Part shown: positions 1 through 8,502 of the stretch, piece by piece
Numbering within the stretch: the stretch's first letter is position 1
Layout of the letters: every line of letters begins with the position of its first letter
From: Novipirellula aureliae
GTDB taxonomy: Bacteria > Planctomycetota > Planctomycetia > Pirellulales > Pirellulaceae
Length of the DNA stretch: 64,000 bases
Direction of reading: 5' to 3'
Assembly: GCF_007860185.1 (NCBI RefSeq)
Contig: NZ_SJPY01000002.1
Span: 899,775 to 963,774 of the forward strand
The notes under the pieces: generated by a model
Told to the model about the DNA's origin: nothing
The model's database searches: none
The model's input: the letters and a program-made list of their open reading frames with translations, nothing else
Translations under genes and position numbers: made by a program

Positions 1-2
1 TT

Positions 3-776
3 TGCCGGAGTGACACAGGCTATTCGACTTGTAGCAGTGATGGTTACTACGGCCCAGGCCGAGCTTCCGGGAATTCAACTCATGCACTGTTGACAGGACA
101 CGAATTGACGGCTGACCGAAAGTATCTTGATCGCGCCGCTCTGCTAATGCGGCGCACTGTGCATCCAAAACAAGACCTCAAATCACTCGATTTGCTCAAC
201 GCCGAGCTGCGCTGGTTCTATACGATGTACCTGCAAGCACTCGGCCGCTACGTTGATTACAAAATGACGCTTGGTGAATTGGATGCTGATTTTCGATACG
301 GCGTCGCGACGCTGCGTCACTATGCACGATGGATGGCCAGAAACGAACGACCGATATTGTCCGATTCAGAGAAACTGCAGTACCCGACGGAAACATGGGC
401 TGCGCAAGATATGCGAAAATGGCACGTTCTGGAACATGCCGCTCGCTATGAATCCGATGATGATGAACGCAAACGCATGTGGGAAAAAGCCGACTATTTT
501 TTCAATTATGTGGTCGACTATTTGACTGATTCGCCGACTAAGTCGCTATGTCGACCCGTTGTGTTGTTGCTAAATTTTGGTTGGCAACGAGAGTGGTTGT
601 TGGAACATCGTGACGAACCGGCGTTCATCGAAAAAATTGATGACGAGTTTGGCGAACCACAATCCTTTGTGCCGCAGCGGACAATCGCTTTGCATCGATT
701 CAAGCGACTGGTTGTACTGGGAGCCGCAGCGGTGGTCAGTATGGTTGTACTGTTGATCATGTTTTTCATTCTTTAA
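3..776 (+). CDS. C-terminal part of an uncharacterised protein, cut by the left window edge
   Basis: The frame is open from the first bases of the window, so the true start lies to the left; 257 codons are visible. The visible part is rich in Trp, Tyr, Arg and Glu and looks helical. Near its beginning (LLTGHELTADRKYLDRA) it resembles the TG-D-x-x-YL repeat of (alpha/alpha)-toroid proteins, which is a weak hint only. It ends with one hydrophobic segment of about 20 residues directly at the C-terminus, suggesting a tail anchor. An internal TTG at 90 could be mistaken for a start but has no ribosome site. I do not recognise a family. It lies upstream of the glycosyltransferase group, separated from it by 206 bp holding four 25-bp repeats. 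Confidence 0.6.
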   Translation, partial: CRSDTGYSTCSSDGYYGPGRASGNSTHALLTGHELTADRKYLDRAALLMRRTVHPKQDLKSLDLLNAELRWFYTMYLQALGRYVDYKMTLGELDADFRYGVATLRHYARWMARNERPILSDSEKLQYPTETWAAQDMRKWHVLEHAARYESDDDERKRMWEKADYFFNYVVDYLTDSPTKSLCRPVVLLLNFGWQREWLLEHRDEPAFIEKIDDEFGEPQSFVPQRTIALHRFKRLVVLGAAAVVSMVVLLIMFFIL

Positions 777-786
777 TCCGCCCTCC

Positions 787-980
787 GTAGCGGAACTCGC
801 AGAGAGTTTCGACGGAATTTGTAGCGGAAGTCGCTGGGACTTTCGTGTCAAGCAGAACCACGTAGCGGAAGTCGCAGAGACTTTCGAACCGAGCAATCGA
901 AGCTCAACCGATAATGAAGACCATTCAGTGAGCCATCCATTCTAATCGTCGATGACGAAACTCTCTGCGACTTCCGCTAC
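787..980. repeat. Cluster of four 25-bp dispersed repeats
   Basis: Three direct copies start at 787, 821 and 862, and one inverted copy covers 956-980, ending 2 bp before the next start codon. The consensus begins GTAGCGGAAGTCGC and ends AGACTTTCG. Further copies occur at 4681, 6724, 6763 (inverted), 10840 and 12557. The direct and inverted copies could fold into a long hairpin ahead of the glycosyltransferase gene. Confidence 0.8.
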
Positions 981-982
981 TT

Positions 983-2140
983 ATGAATAATCGTTTACTT
1001 GTTTTCTCGGACGATTGGGGTCGGCACCCATCGAGTTGCCAGCACCTGATTGGGCAGCTGTTGCCAAATGCTCAGACGACTTGGGTCAATACGATCGGAA
1101 TGCGGCCTCCACGCTTTGATACCGTCACCCTTCGACGTGGATTTGAAAAGTTATCCGGTTGGGTCAAGCCAGCAAGCAAAAGGTCCGAAGCGATTCCACG
1201 ACCGCTGCCAGATGGCCTGACAGTGATCGATGCCAAGATGTGGCCTTGGATGTCGCATCGTTGGGACCGCTGGCTTAACGCTCGTCTACTGATTTCACAA
1301 TTGCACGACATAGCGGAGGGTGCGATTGCGGTCACAACGATTCCCATTGTTGCCGACTTGGTGGGCAAGCTACCGGTCGATCGCTGGATTTATTATTGTG
1401 TCGACGATTTTTCTGTTTGGCCGGGACTGGACGGACAAGCCATGGGTAAAATGGAATCCGAAATGCTGCCGCAGATCGACCGGATTATTGCAGCGAGTGA
1501 TACATTAGCCGCCGGGATCGCCGATCGTGGGCATCACGCCGAGGTATTGACTCACGGCGTGGATCTCGATTTTTGGCAATCCGATTCTGGTTGTAAGCTA
1601 GAAATCCTTGATGGTTTGCCGCGACCGATCGCTCTGTTTTGGGGGGTGATCGATCGACGGATGAATGCGGACTGGCTGCTAGCTTTGGCCAACCGGATCG
1701 ATCATGGGAAAATCGTGCTAGTGGGCCCTCTGCAGGATCCTGATCCTCGACTCGCCAACCACCCGAACATTTTGATGACTGGCCCCATGCCATTCGAAAG
1801 CTTGCCAAGCGTCGCTCGACAAGCGGCGGCGTTGATCATGCCCTATGCTGATTTGCCAGTCACTCGTGCGATGCAGCCACTCAAATTCAAAGAATACTTG
1901 GCCACGATGCGGCCGGTCGTGGCGTCGTCTCTACCCGCTGTCCATAACTACAGTGACTGCATCGAGATGGTCAGCACGAACGACGAGTTCGTTGCCAAGA
2001 CGATGGCGTTCATGCAAGGCGACGTGGATGCCAAGTCGCCATTCGCAGATAGAATTCAAAAACGTCTGGCGACGGAGAGTTGGAAAGCGAAGGCAGCGAC
2101 GTTTCAAGAAATGTTGTCATCATCACGGTTCATAAAATGA
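983..2140 (+). CDS. Glycosyltransferase, GT4-like
   Basis: A 385-residue soluble protein of usual GT-B length. The N-terminal half has a Rossmann-like start (LLVFSDDWGRHPSS). The C-terminal half carries the nucleotide-sugar-binding pattern of GT4-like enzymes: GLPRPIALFWGVIDRR, then GKIVLVGPLQDPD, then QPLKFKEYLATMRPVVAS near residue 300. The expected role is transfer of a sugar from a nucleotide donor during synthesis of a surface polysaccharide. Its stop overlaps the ATG of the next glycosyltransferase (ATGA at 2137-2140), so the two are probably translationally coupled. The start is directly preceded by an inverted 25-bp repeat and no clear Shine-Dalgarno is visible. The exact donor and acceptor cannot be read. 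Confidence 0.85.
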   Translation: MNNRLLVFSDDWGRHPSSCQHLIGQLLPNAQTTWVNTIGMRPPRFDTVTLRRGFEKLSGWVKPASKRSEAIPRPLPDGLTVIDAKMWPWMSHRWDRWLNARLLISQLHDIAEGAIAVTTIPIVADLVGKLPVDRWIYYCVDDFSVWPGLDGQAMGKMESEMLPQIDRIIAASDTLAAGIADRGHHAEVLTHGVDLDFWQSDSGCKLEILDGLPRPIALFWGVIDRRMNADWLLALANRIDHGKIVLVGPLQDPDPRLANHPNILMTGPMPFESLPSVARQAAALIMPYADLPVTRAMQPLKFKEYLATMRPVVASSLPAVHNYSDCIEMVSTNDEFVAKTMAFMQGDVDAKSPFADRIQKRLATESWKAKAATFQEMLSSSRFIK

Positions 2141-3312
2141 CATCCCATCGATTGGACATCCCATTCCACCCTCCGGCCTCGAAAGACGTGGTGCTACACA
2201 CGCGCGTCGTTTCGGATACCGGCGGCGGTCCCGAGAAGACAATCTTGCTATCGAGTCCGTTTCTGGCGGATTCAAATTACGCGTTGGCTGCAGCTTACAT
2301 GCATCCGCCGGACGATCCCGGCTTTGAAGTCATTCGCCAGCGAGCTGTGAATTGGAATAGCCCACTCATCAGCATTCCCGATCGCGGTGCCACCGATGTC
2401 CGAGTCCTTCGTGACCTACTTCGGCTATGTAAGCAATTCAATGTCAAGATTTGGCATGCCCACGACTACAAGTCAAACCTCTTCGGATTACTACTCCGTC
2501 CGTTTCACCGGATGAAGTTGGTCACAACCGTTCATGGTTGGGTGGTGCAAACCTCGAAAACTCCCTTGTATTACAAAGTAGATAAACTCTGTCTTCCGCG
2601 GTATCAGCATGTTATTTGTGTTTCAGATGATTTGTTGGACGAAGTGGCGAAGTTAAAGATTCGTTCCGATCGGTTGACGTACATTCCCAATGCGATTGAT
2701 GAGCTGTCGTTTAGTCGGCAAGGACCATCGTCAGCCGCAGCGATGCGTCGGCAGCGGGCGGTTCCCAACGACCGTGTCTTGGTCGGAGCGAGTGGTCGAT
2801 TGATGCCAGAGAAATCGTTTGATCTGCTGATTCGTGCGACCAAAACCCTGCTAAACGAGGGGCATCCAGTCGAACTATGGATCGCAGGCGAAGGATCGGC
2901 AAGGCAAGACTTAGAACGATTGATCGTTGAGTTGGATTTAGCCGACCATGTTAAACTGCTTGGATTCTGGTCGGACACCAAAGCGTTCTATGAATCGCTT
3001 GACCTATTCGTGCTATCGAGCCAACGCGAAGGGCTGCCGAATGTGATTTTAGAAGCCGCTGCGATGGGCGTCCCGATTGTCTCGACTCGGGTTGCAGGGG
3101 TGCCCAAAATGCTGACCGACGATCACGACGGCCTGCTTTGTGACATTGGGAATCAAAAGGGGCTCACCGATGCAATGCGTCGACTGGTCTGCGATCCAGT
3201 GAAGCGATCACAGATGGCCATCGCTGCACGAAAACTCGTAGAAGAACAATACAGTTTTCGCAAACGGATGGATCGAATTCAAACCATCTATGAGCGACTG
3301 CTCGGTAGGTGA
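2137..3312 (+). CDS. GT4 family glycosyltransferase
   Basis: A 391-residue retaining glycosyltransferase of the GT4 type. The N-terminal domain has the glycine-rich acceptor loop (SDTGGGPEKT) and the HAHDYKSNLFG segment. The C-terminal domain has VGASGRLMPEKSFDLLIRA and the E-x7-E nucleotide-sugar motif in EGLPNVILEAAAMG, followed by VPIVSTRVAGVP. The start chosen is the ATG overlapping the previous stop (ATGA); the frame extends upstream to 2080 but that part lies inside the previous gene. Its own stop overlaps the GTG of the next gene. With its neighbours it forms a coupled three-gene unit for polysaccharide assembly. Confidence 0.9.
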   Translation: MTSHRLDIPFHPPASKDVVLHTRVVSDTGGGPEKTILLSSPFLADSNYALAAAYMHPPDDPGFEVIRQRAVNWNSPLISIPDRGATDVRVLRDLLRLCKQFNVKIWHAHDYKSNLFGLLLRPFHRMKLVTTVHGWVVQTSKTPLYYKVDKLCLPRYQHVICVSDDLLDEVAKLKIRSDRLTYIPNAIDELSFSRQGPSSAAAMRRQRAVPNDRVLVGASGRLMPEKSFDLLIRATKTLLNEGHPVELWIAGEGSARQDLERLIVELDLADHVKLLGFWSDTKAFYESLDLFVLSSQREGLPNVILEAAAMGVPIVSTRVAGVPKMLTDDHDGLLCDIGNQKGLTDAMRRLVCDPVKRSQMAIAARKLVEEQYSFRKRMDRIQTIYERLLGR

Positions 3313-4712
3313 CCGTGAGCGTTCGTCGTCGGTATTGGTTGTTCCTCGCCTTCGCTTGGGCCGCGCTGATGGTGTTGGGGTCTTGGTATCCGTTTGATTT
3401 AAAAACGGGATCGCTCGCTGAGGCTTGGGCCGATTGGTCACACGTCACAGACTGGAGTCAGCAATCAAGAAGTGACCTGGCAATCAACATGATGCTCGGT
3501 ATCCCACTGGGGTTCTTATTGGTTTTAGTCGGTGGAGCGTCACCGCTGGCCCCCAGTCAATCGCCGCGTTATCACCGAAATTCAATCTCGGTAATTATCG
3601 CGGTTTGCCTGGTCGCGGCGGTTTCTCTGTTCGTCGAACTGGGGCAGCATTGGTATGGCCGGCGTGTGCCGTCGCGCAACGATACGATTTCACAGTTGCT
3701 CGGCGGCTTGGTTGGCGGCTTGCTCGCGTACGGTGGCGGATCATGGTTCAGCAGCCGAGTCGCTCGGTTCTGGTCAGGCCGATCCCATCAGTCACCCTTC
3801 AAAGCGTTGTTGGATCTGTACGTGGCGGGGTACCTGCTTTGGGCATGGATGCCGTTCATTCCCGCGGTCTCGCCGTCCGAACTGAAGGCGAAATGGCGAT
3901 CGGGGATGATCCAGCTTTCACCGTTTGAGAATTGGCATACCGATACTTGGCAATCGCTCTATACCGCAGCCGTCACGATTGCCACGGCATTGCCGATTGG
4001 CGTCTGGTTCGCCTATTGGTCGGGGACAGATGGACGGAATCCTCCACAACGCACGCGTGTCCATTGGATACAGTCCGCGATGTTTGCTGTTGGTGGTGTG
4101 GTGTGCTTAGAAGCTTGTCAAGCGTTCATCGAGACACGGACGGCAGCGGTCGACGATGCGATCGGGTCGGCCGTGGGCGCAGGTGTTGGAGCATGCTGGG
4201 CCGGTCGAATGTGGAGTTCGGACAGTCCATTTCCATTGCGAAGTTGGGCTACCGCACCGGTCTTGTTGATTGTGGCGATTCTTTATTCGCTCGGTTATTT
4301 GTTGGTTTCCTGGGCCCCTTTTGATTTTGCAGATTCGGGGCTGGAAATGAAACAGCGATTCGATCAATTCCGATCGATCGCGATGACAAATTGGTTTTCC
4401 GGGAATGACATGGCAATGGCCTCCAATCTGCTACGCTCCCTATGGTTTTCGATGCTCCTAGGATCACTCGCTGGAATGTCCGCGGCGTTTGCCGCCCCGT
4501 CTCGCCTTAAAAGGATAACCGTATTGCGTTGGCTTGCTGCGGTTGTCTTTTGTGTATCGGTGTGTCTGTTGGCCGAGGGCGGCCAAATCTTCGAACGATC
4601 CCGATCACCAAGTCTCATCGAGCTTGCCGTTCGCATCGTCGGAGTCGCGATCGGAATGGCTATCGCAATCGCGATCGCCCGTAGCGAAACTCGCGGAGAC
4701 CTTCAAATTTAG
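3309..4712 (+). CDS. VanZ-like integral membrane protein with three VanZ-type repeats
   Basis: A 467-residue, very hydrophobic protein with roughly ten membrane segments. The VanZ signature (E-x2-Q ... R ... D/N ... G-x3-G) appears three times: VELGQHWYGRRVPSRND, LEACQAFIETRTAAVDD and, weaker, AEGGQIFERSRSPSLIE. The matching WYPFDL and WAPFDF segments also repeat, so the gene probably arose by internal duplication. VanZ-like proteins often stand beside exosortase/EPS genes, but their biochemical role is not settled. The start is GTG inside a GTGA overlap with the preceding gene. The last codons (RSETRGDLQI) are encoded by a copy of the 25-bp dispersed repeat, which seems to have supplied the stop codon. 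Confidence 0.8.
   Translation: MTVSVRRRYWLFLAFAWAALMVLGSWYPFDLKTGSLAEAWADWSHVTDWSQQSRSDLAINMMLGIPLGFLLVLVGGASPLAPSQSPRYHRNSISVIIAVCLVAAVSLFVELGQHWYGRRVPSRNDTISQLLGGLVGGLLAYGGGSWFSSRVARFWSGRSHQSPFKALLDLYVAGYLLWAWMPFIPAVSPSELKAKWRSGMIQLSPFENWHTDTWQSLYTAAVTIATALPIGVWFAYWSGTDGRNPPQRTRVHWIQSAMFAVGGVVCLEACQAFIETRTAAVDDAIGSAVGAGVGACWAGRMWSSDSPFPLRSWATAPVLLIVAILYSLGYLLVSWAPFDFADSGLEMKQRFDQFRSIAMTNWFSGNDMAMASNLLRSLWFSMLLGSLAGMSAAFAAPSRLKRITVLRWLAAVVFCVSVCLLAEGGQIFERSRSPSLIELAVRIVGVAIGMAIAIAIARSETRGDLQI
4681..4704 (+). repeat. 25-bp dispersed repeat inside the end of the VanZ-like gene
   Basis: The bases GTAGCGAAACTCGCGGAGAC followed by CTTC match the dispersed family seen at 787-980. Here the repeat is translated and forms the C-terminal tail of the protein. 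Confidence 0.65.
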
Positions 4713-5342
4713 CTTGGGATGTAAGCCTGGACTGTTCAAATTCGGGGGATGTATCAGTTTTAGTCCGCGCAGGTTTTGTTCCTACCGATTGCCACGGACA
4801 CTCTCTGCTGCCCCTCAATCAAATGGCGTGGACTGTAAGTGAATTCGCGGCGTGAAACCTCCTTCCGTCGAGCTTGTCTCGGCGGAGGAAACAAGTGGCG
4901 GCTACAAACCGCACGCCCGAAAGAAATTCGCCCCACCCCCACGAATCGCCGGAGGCGATTCGTGGGGGTGGGGCGAGCATGGAATTTTGCGTTCATGGTA
5001 GCTGCCACCTGTTGCTCCGCCCGGACAAGCCGGACGGAAACAGGAAAAACACCCATGTGAAACTCACTCCGTTTTTCTTAAGAACACGCCATTCGAGCTT
5101 GTCGCGGGGGGGAAACCGTTGGTAGCGACCAACTGTTTCCCCCCGAAAATTTTGCCTCTCCTAACTCTTCAGCTTCGGCTGCCTTCTGACTAGCCAATTA
5201 ATCTTTGCACCAATCGACACCGGCAGGATGCCGATTTAAAGTAAAACGGAATCGATTACGTTATCGAATGCGCCCCCTTTTTTGAAAATTACGGAATAAG
5301 TTCCGGTCTACATTCGCATCGCGAAGTCTAAATCGACAACCT
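4713..5342. other. 630-bp gene-free stretch with two strong hairpins
   Basis: No credible gene was found. A perfect inverted repeat with 22-bp arms (4929-4950 and 4954-4975, loop GGA) sits in the middle. A second hairpin lies at about 5105-5145, with a G-run arm, a C-run arm and an inner GTTGGT/ACCAAC stem. Segments around 4881-4905 and 4997-5025 are partly inverted copies of each other. Together this looks like a decayed repeat element. Confidence 0.6.
4929..4975. repeat. Perfect 22-bp-arm hairpin
   Basis: Arms 4929-4950 and 4954-4975 are exact reverse complements around a 3-base loop. The arms are very GC-rich (CCCCACCCCC in the left arm). There is no T-run after it, so it is not a normal intrinsic terminator. 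Confidence 0.85.
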
Positions 5343-6422
5343 ATGAACACTCAAACTTCGGCGACTCTCATTGAAACGATAAAGTGGAGTTCGTCACCGA
5401 CGCGGCCTCGGCTGGATGTCGTTGACGATGACAGCGTCGTCCCCCGACTCAACGCTCATCGCGACGCCTGGGTCGCCAGCGTCGCCGCGGGGCTCGGGCA
5501 TCAAGCCTATCTGATTCGTGCGTGCAATGGACAGGAAACGACGGGTGTCCTACCGTTGATCCTCGTGTCAGGCCCGCTTTTCGGACGCTTTCTCGTCAGT
5601 TTACCCTACCTCAATACAGGTGGCGTTTGGGCACGCGATCAGGAAACCGCGATCGGATTGATCAATCATGCTTGTGTATTGGCAGACCAACTCGATGTGA
5701 AGCATTTGGAACTGCGACATGAGATTCCAGTCGATCATCCACGGCTGAACTTCTCACGCACCGATAAAGTTCATATGCGATTGCAATTACCGGATACAGC
5801 CGATGACTTAATGAAATCGTTCAAGAGCAAGGTGCGTAGTCAAGTTAAGAAGTCCACGACCGCTAAGTTGAGCGTCCACTTCGGCGGGGCCGAATGCTTA
5901 GACGACTTTTATCAGGTCTTTGCTCGAAATATGCGAGACCTGGGCACTCCAGTTTTCTCGCGGGCTTTATTTGATGCCAGCTTAAAATATTTTCACGGTA
6001 AAGACGGTCATGATTTTGCTGAATTGTGTATCGTTCGCAACGAAACACAGCCGGTCGCAGCAGCAATCCTCGTTCACGCGGGCGGCGTGACGGAAGTTCC
6101 TAGCGCGAGTAGTTTGCGTGAATTCAATCATACCAATGCGAACATGCTGATGTACTGGAGACTATTGGAACGGGCAATCGCGAATGGTAGCCATACGTTT
6201 GACTTTGGACGCAGCAGTCGAGACAGCGGCACCTACAAATTCAAGGCCCAATGGGGGGCCCACCCACACGACGCCGTCTGGCAATACTACGTTCGCAAAG
6301 GCGATCCCAACGCGATGCGAGCCGACGATGCTGGTAACCAGCGACTCGTCCGCATCTGGCAGCACTTACCCGTTTGGTTGACCAAACTTGTGGGGCCAAC
6401 GATCGTCCGAGGGATTCCATAA
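5343..6422 (+). CDS. FemAB-like GNAT acyltransferase, PEP-CTERM system-associated
   Basis: A 359-residue protein with the FemAB/GNAT-like fold. The most telling segments are FKSKVRSQVKKS near residue 160, then MRDLGTPVFSRALFDA, then the C-terminal FDFGRSSRDSGTYKFKAQWGA. These closely follow the PEP-CTERM/XrtA system-associated FemAB subfamily. Family members are thought to transfer an acyl or aminoacyl group during polysaccharide or surface-protein maturation, but the substrate is unknown. Two PEP-CTERM proteins encoded 6-8 kb downstream fit this. The gene stands alone between repeat-rich gaps. Confidence 0.82.
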   Translation: MNTQTSATLIETIKWSSSPTRPRLDVVDDDSVVPRLNAHRDAWVASVAAGLGHQAYLIRACNGQETTGVLPLILVSGPLFGRFLVSLPYLNTGGVWARDQETAIGLINHACVLADQLDVKHLELRHEIPVDHPRLNFSRTDKVHMRLQLPDTADDLMKSFKSKVRSQVKKSTTAKLSVHFGGAECLDDFYQVFARNMRDLGTPVFSRALFDASLKYFHGKDGHDFAELCIVRNETQPVAAAILVHAGGVTEVPSASSLREFNHTNANMLMYWRLLERAIANGSHTFDFGRSSRDSGTYKFKAQWGAHPHDAVWQYYVRKGDPNAMRADDAGNQRLVRIWQHLPVWLTKLVGPTIVRGIP

Positions 6423-6440
6423 TACGGCTTCGCCGCAATG

Positions 6441-6617
6441 GTAGTGGATCTTGTTAACGGGCTGTCGATTTAATCGGTTTGACTCGACTTATTGTTTAAC
6501 GCCAAGCCATAGGCGACCGCTTATGGAAAAGCTGACGCCTTCGGCTAAGCGTTAAACGATTAAATCGACAGCCCGTTAAAGATCCTACCACGCGGGATCT
6601 TTAACAAGATCCACTAC
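6441..6617. mobile_element. MITE-like nested inverted-repeat element
   Basis: The outer arms 6441-6457 and 6601-6617 are exact reverse complements (17 bp). Inside them, 6454-6476 and 6557-6579 are exact 23-bp reverse complements, and 6494-6502/6549-6557 pair again. A side hairpin occupies 6576-6604 (TTAAAGATCC with GGATCTTTAA). The 177-bp unit has no coding capacity and no target duplication is visible. This is the architecture of a non-autonomous element or a structured repeat. Confidence 0.7.
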
Positions 6618-6723
6618 AAAAAACCATCGCAAAGCCACATCAAACGGGGCGATAACTGATGTAGTGCGGCTTCGCCGCAAACCGTAGCAGCGTCCCCCCG
6701 AGACGTTCGATTGTATGACTGAG

Positions 6724-6787
6724 GTAGCGAAACTCGCCAAGAGTTTCGTCCACCCTGAAAAACGAAAGTCTTGGCGACTTCCGCTAC
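6724..6787. repeat. Facing pair of 25-bp dispersed repeats
   Basis: A direct copy at 6724-6748 and an inverted copy at 6763-6787 are separated by 14 bp, so they can form a large imperfect hairpin. Confidence 0.75.
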
Positions 6788-7002
6788 GAGCAAATCCGTC
6801 AGTAATTGAATCGACGTCCCCGAGACGCTGAATTTACGAGTCTCGGAGAGACTCGCCTACGTGAAGAATGCCCGCAGGCTTTTGCCTTACCCTCCCCAAA
6901 CGCGTTTGGGAAAGGTAAATTCATTGGACGTTCTTAATCGGATGCGTGCGTATCGCCTGGGACGACATCCATCCCAGGCTGGAAGCCTAGGCTACGTTAG
7001 AT

Positions 7003-7653
7003 ATGAATCATGAAAATATCCGTCCGAACTACTCGGCGGTGCGAAGATCGAATCCTTGGCGTCGACGATGTTTCCTCGTTCTGTTGTGTTGGATCGCTAC
7101 AACCGTTCTGATGTCGCTACCGGTGGTTCGCAGTATTGTCGCCTATCCTTTGCAAGTTCACAATGGTGACGCCTCAGGAGACGCGGCGTACGTGATGGCC
7201 GACAGGCATGCCTATTGGGAACGATTGCATGCTGCCTCCGACTTGTACCATCTGAAACGGATCCCCGAGATCATCCTGCTCAATGAAACCGAGACTTCCT
7301 CGTACAATTTTGTCGAGAATCAATCGGAAACCCGAGTCGAACGGGCGATCGGTTACTTAGGTTGGCTGGGGGTTCCTCCCGAAAAAATCTCCTTGATCGA
7401 GCCACAAGAAAACGCCTGGTTCGGTTCGCTCAGCGAAGCGAGAGCGGTCGCGGAAAAGTATCCCGACTTAGAACGAATCGTTGTCGTTACATCGGCCGCA
7501 CACACACGACGTAGCCAGCTATGCTTTCGCCGTGCCACAGGGAAAACGGATGTCCAGATCTACGCCGCTAGCCCCTTGAAAATGAGTGCTGAGATCGATG
7601 CACCGATTTGGATCGAGTACATTAAATTGATCGTCTATGCCGTGGTGGCGTAA
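7003..7653 (+). CDS. YdcF/SanA-like DUF218 protein
   Basis: A 216-residue protein with one N-terminal membrane segment (about residues 22-44) and a DUF218 domain. Recognisable family patterns are YVMADRHAYWERLHAA, LNETETSSYNFVENQSET, the GWLGVPPEKI segment, and VVTSAAHTRRS, which matches the Ts-x-x-H-x-x-R motif. DUF218 proteins are membrane-linked and are tied to envelope or polysaccharide metabolism; the reaction is not firmly known. Such genes are common in exosortase/EPS clusters, which fits the surrounding genes. There is no close neighbour on the same strand. Confidence 0.75.
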   Translation: MNHENIRPNYSAVRRSNPWRRRCFLVLLCWIATTVLMSLPVVRSIVAYPLQVHNGDASGDAAYVMADRHAYWERLHAASDLYHLKRIPEIILLNETETSSYNFVENQSETRVERAIGYLGWLGVPPEKISLIEPQENAWFGSLSEARAVAEKYPDLERIVVVTSAAHTRRSQLCFRRATGKTDVQIYAASPLKMSAEIDAPIWIEYIKLIVYAVVA

Positions 7654-8502
7654 ATCGTTCAGCCATGGTCGGGACAGAAAAAGCGACCACCGATTTACAC
7701 GGATCCGAAGATACCAGTGAAGATCCATGTTTGATCCGCGTCACTTGTCACTCTGCTCTCCGAGCGAACGGCGTCTTGTCGCGTAACCGTTCAAGGAATC
7801 TTTTCGGAGCGGCTATTGAACCGTCGGTTCGAACACCCTCGGACGTGAAGCCGCTTGGTTCGAGCCCTACACTTCTCCCGTACCGATGCGGAGCAAGTCA
7901 CAGTAGCAGCGTCTCTCCGAGACGCTAAACATCACAGTAGCAGCGTCTCTCCGAGACGCTGAACATCACAGTAGCAGCGTCTCTCCGAGACGCCGAACAG
8001 CACAGTAGTAGCGTCTCTCCGAGACGCTGAACATCACAGTAGCAGCGTCTCTCCGAGACGCTGAACAGCACAGTAGTAGCGTCTCTCCGAGACGCCGAAC
8101 AGCACAGTAGTAGCGTCTCTCCGAGACGCTGAACATCACAGTAGCAGCGTCTCTCCGAGACGCTGAACAGCACAGTAGCAGCGTCTCTCCGAGACGCTAA
8201 ACAGCACAGTAGCAGCGTCTCTCCGAGACGCTGAACATCACAGTAGCAGCGTCTCTCCGAGACGCTGACTCCACGAATCTCGCAGGGCATCACCTCCGCG
8301 AACAACCAACACAAATAGCAACAAGCGGATGGACAACGGATGTAACCGCATCACCAGGGTAGCGTACCCAAATCTGTATTGAAATTCGGTCACCGTCGAA
8401 CGGACGATGCGGAGGTGAGCCGACGGAGCCAAACCATGGGGGCTCGAGATTGGCAAAGCGGTTCCACAGATGTGGTTGGAACCGCGACTTCTCTCGGCCT
8501 GC
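7654..8502. other. Gap dominated by the 34-bp tandem array
   Basis: Apart from the array (7899-8269), the 245 bp before it and the 230 bp after it contain no gene I can support. Frames in the array cycle because 34 is not a multiple of three. Confidence 0.6.
7899..8269. repeat. 34-bp tandem repeat array, eleven copies
   Basis: Copies begin at 7899, 7933, 7967, 8001, 8035, 8069, 8103, 8137, 8171, 8205 and 8239, an exact 34-bp period. Each unit holds a perfect stem AGCGTCTC/GAGACGCT with loop TCC. Only a few positions vary: CAGTAGCAG versus CAGTAGTAG, GCT versus GCC after the stem, and AACAT versus AACAG in the linker. There are no unique spacers, so it is not a CRISPR array. Confidence 0.95.

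Larger units (their letters stand above)
6423..7002. other. 580-bp repeat-rich gap
   Basis: The gap contains the nested element at 6441-6617. A direct copy of the 25-bp repeat (6724-6748) faces an inverted copy (6763-6787). Two single stretches related to the 34-bp tandem unit (GCGTCCCCCCGAGACG near 6690 and the bases around 6815-6860) are also present. No gene was recognised. Confidence 0.6.

Noticed and set aside
2080-2136. Longer N-terminus for the second glycosyltransferase
   Set aside because: These codons lie inside the end of the first glycosyltransferase gene; the ATGA overlap at 2137 is the better start.
7899-8269. CRISPR array
   Set aside because: There are no unique spacers; whole 34-bp units repeat directly, and no cas gene is near.
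7925-8314. A 129-codon minus-strand frame with many SERRCYC-like repeats
   Set aside because: It is produced by the 34-bp tandem array. Because 34 is not a multiple of three, the same DNA is read in all frames in turn, which no real protein would do.
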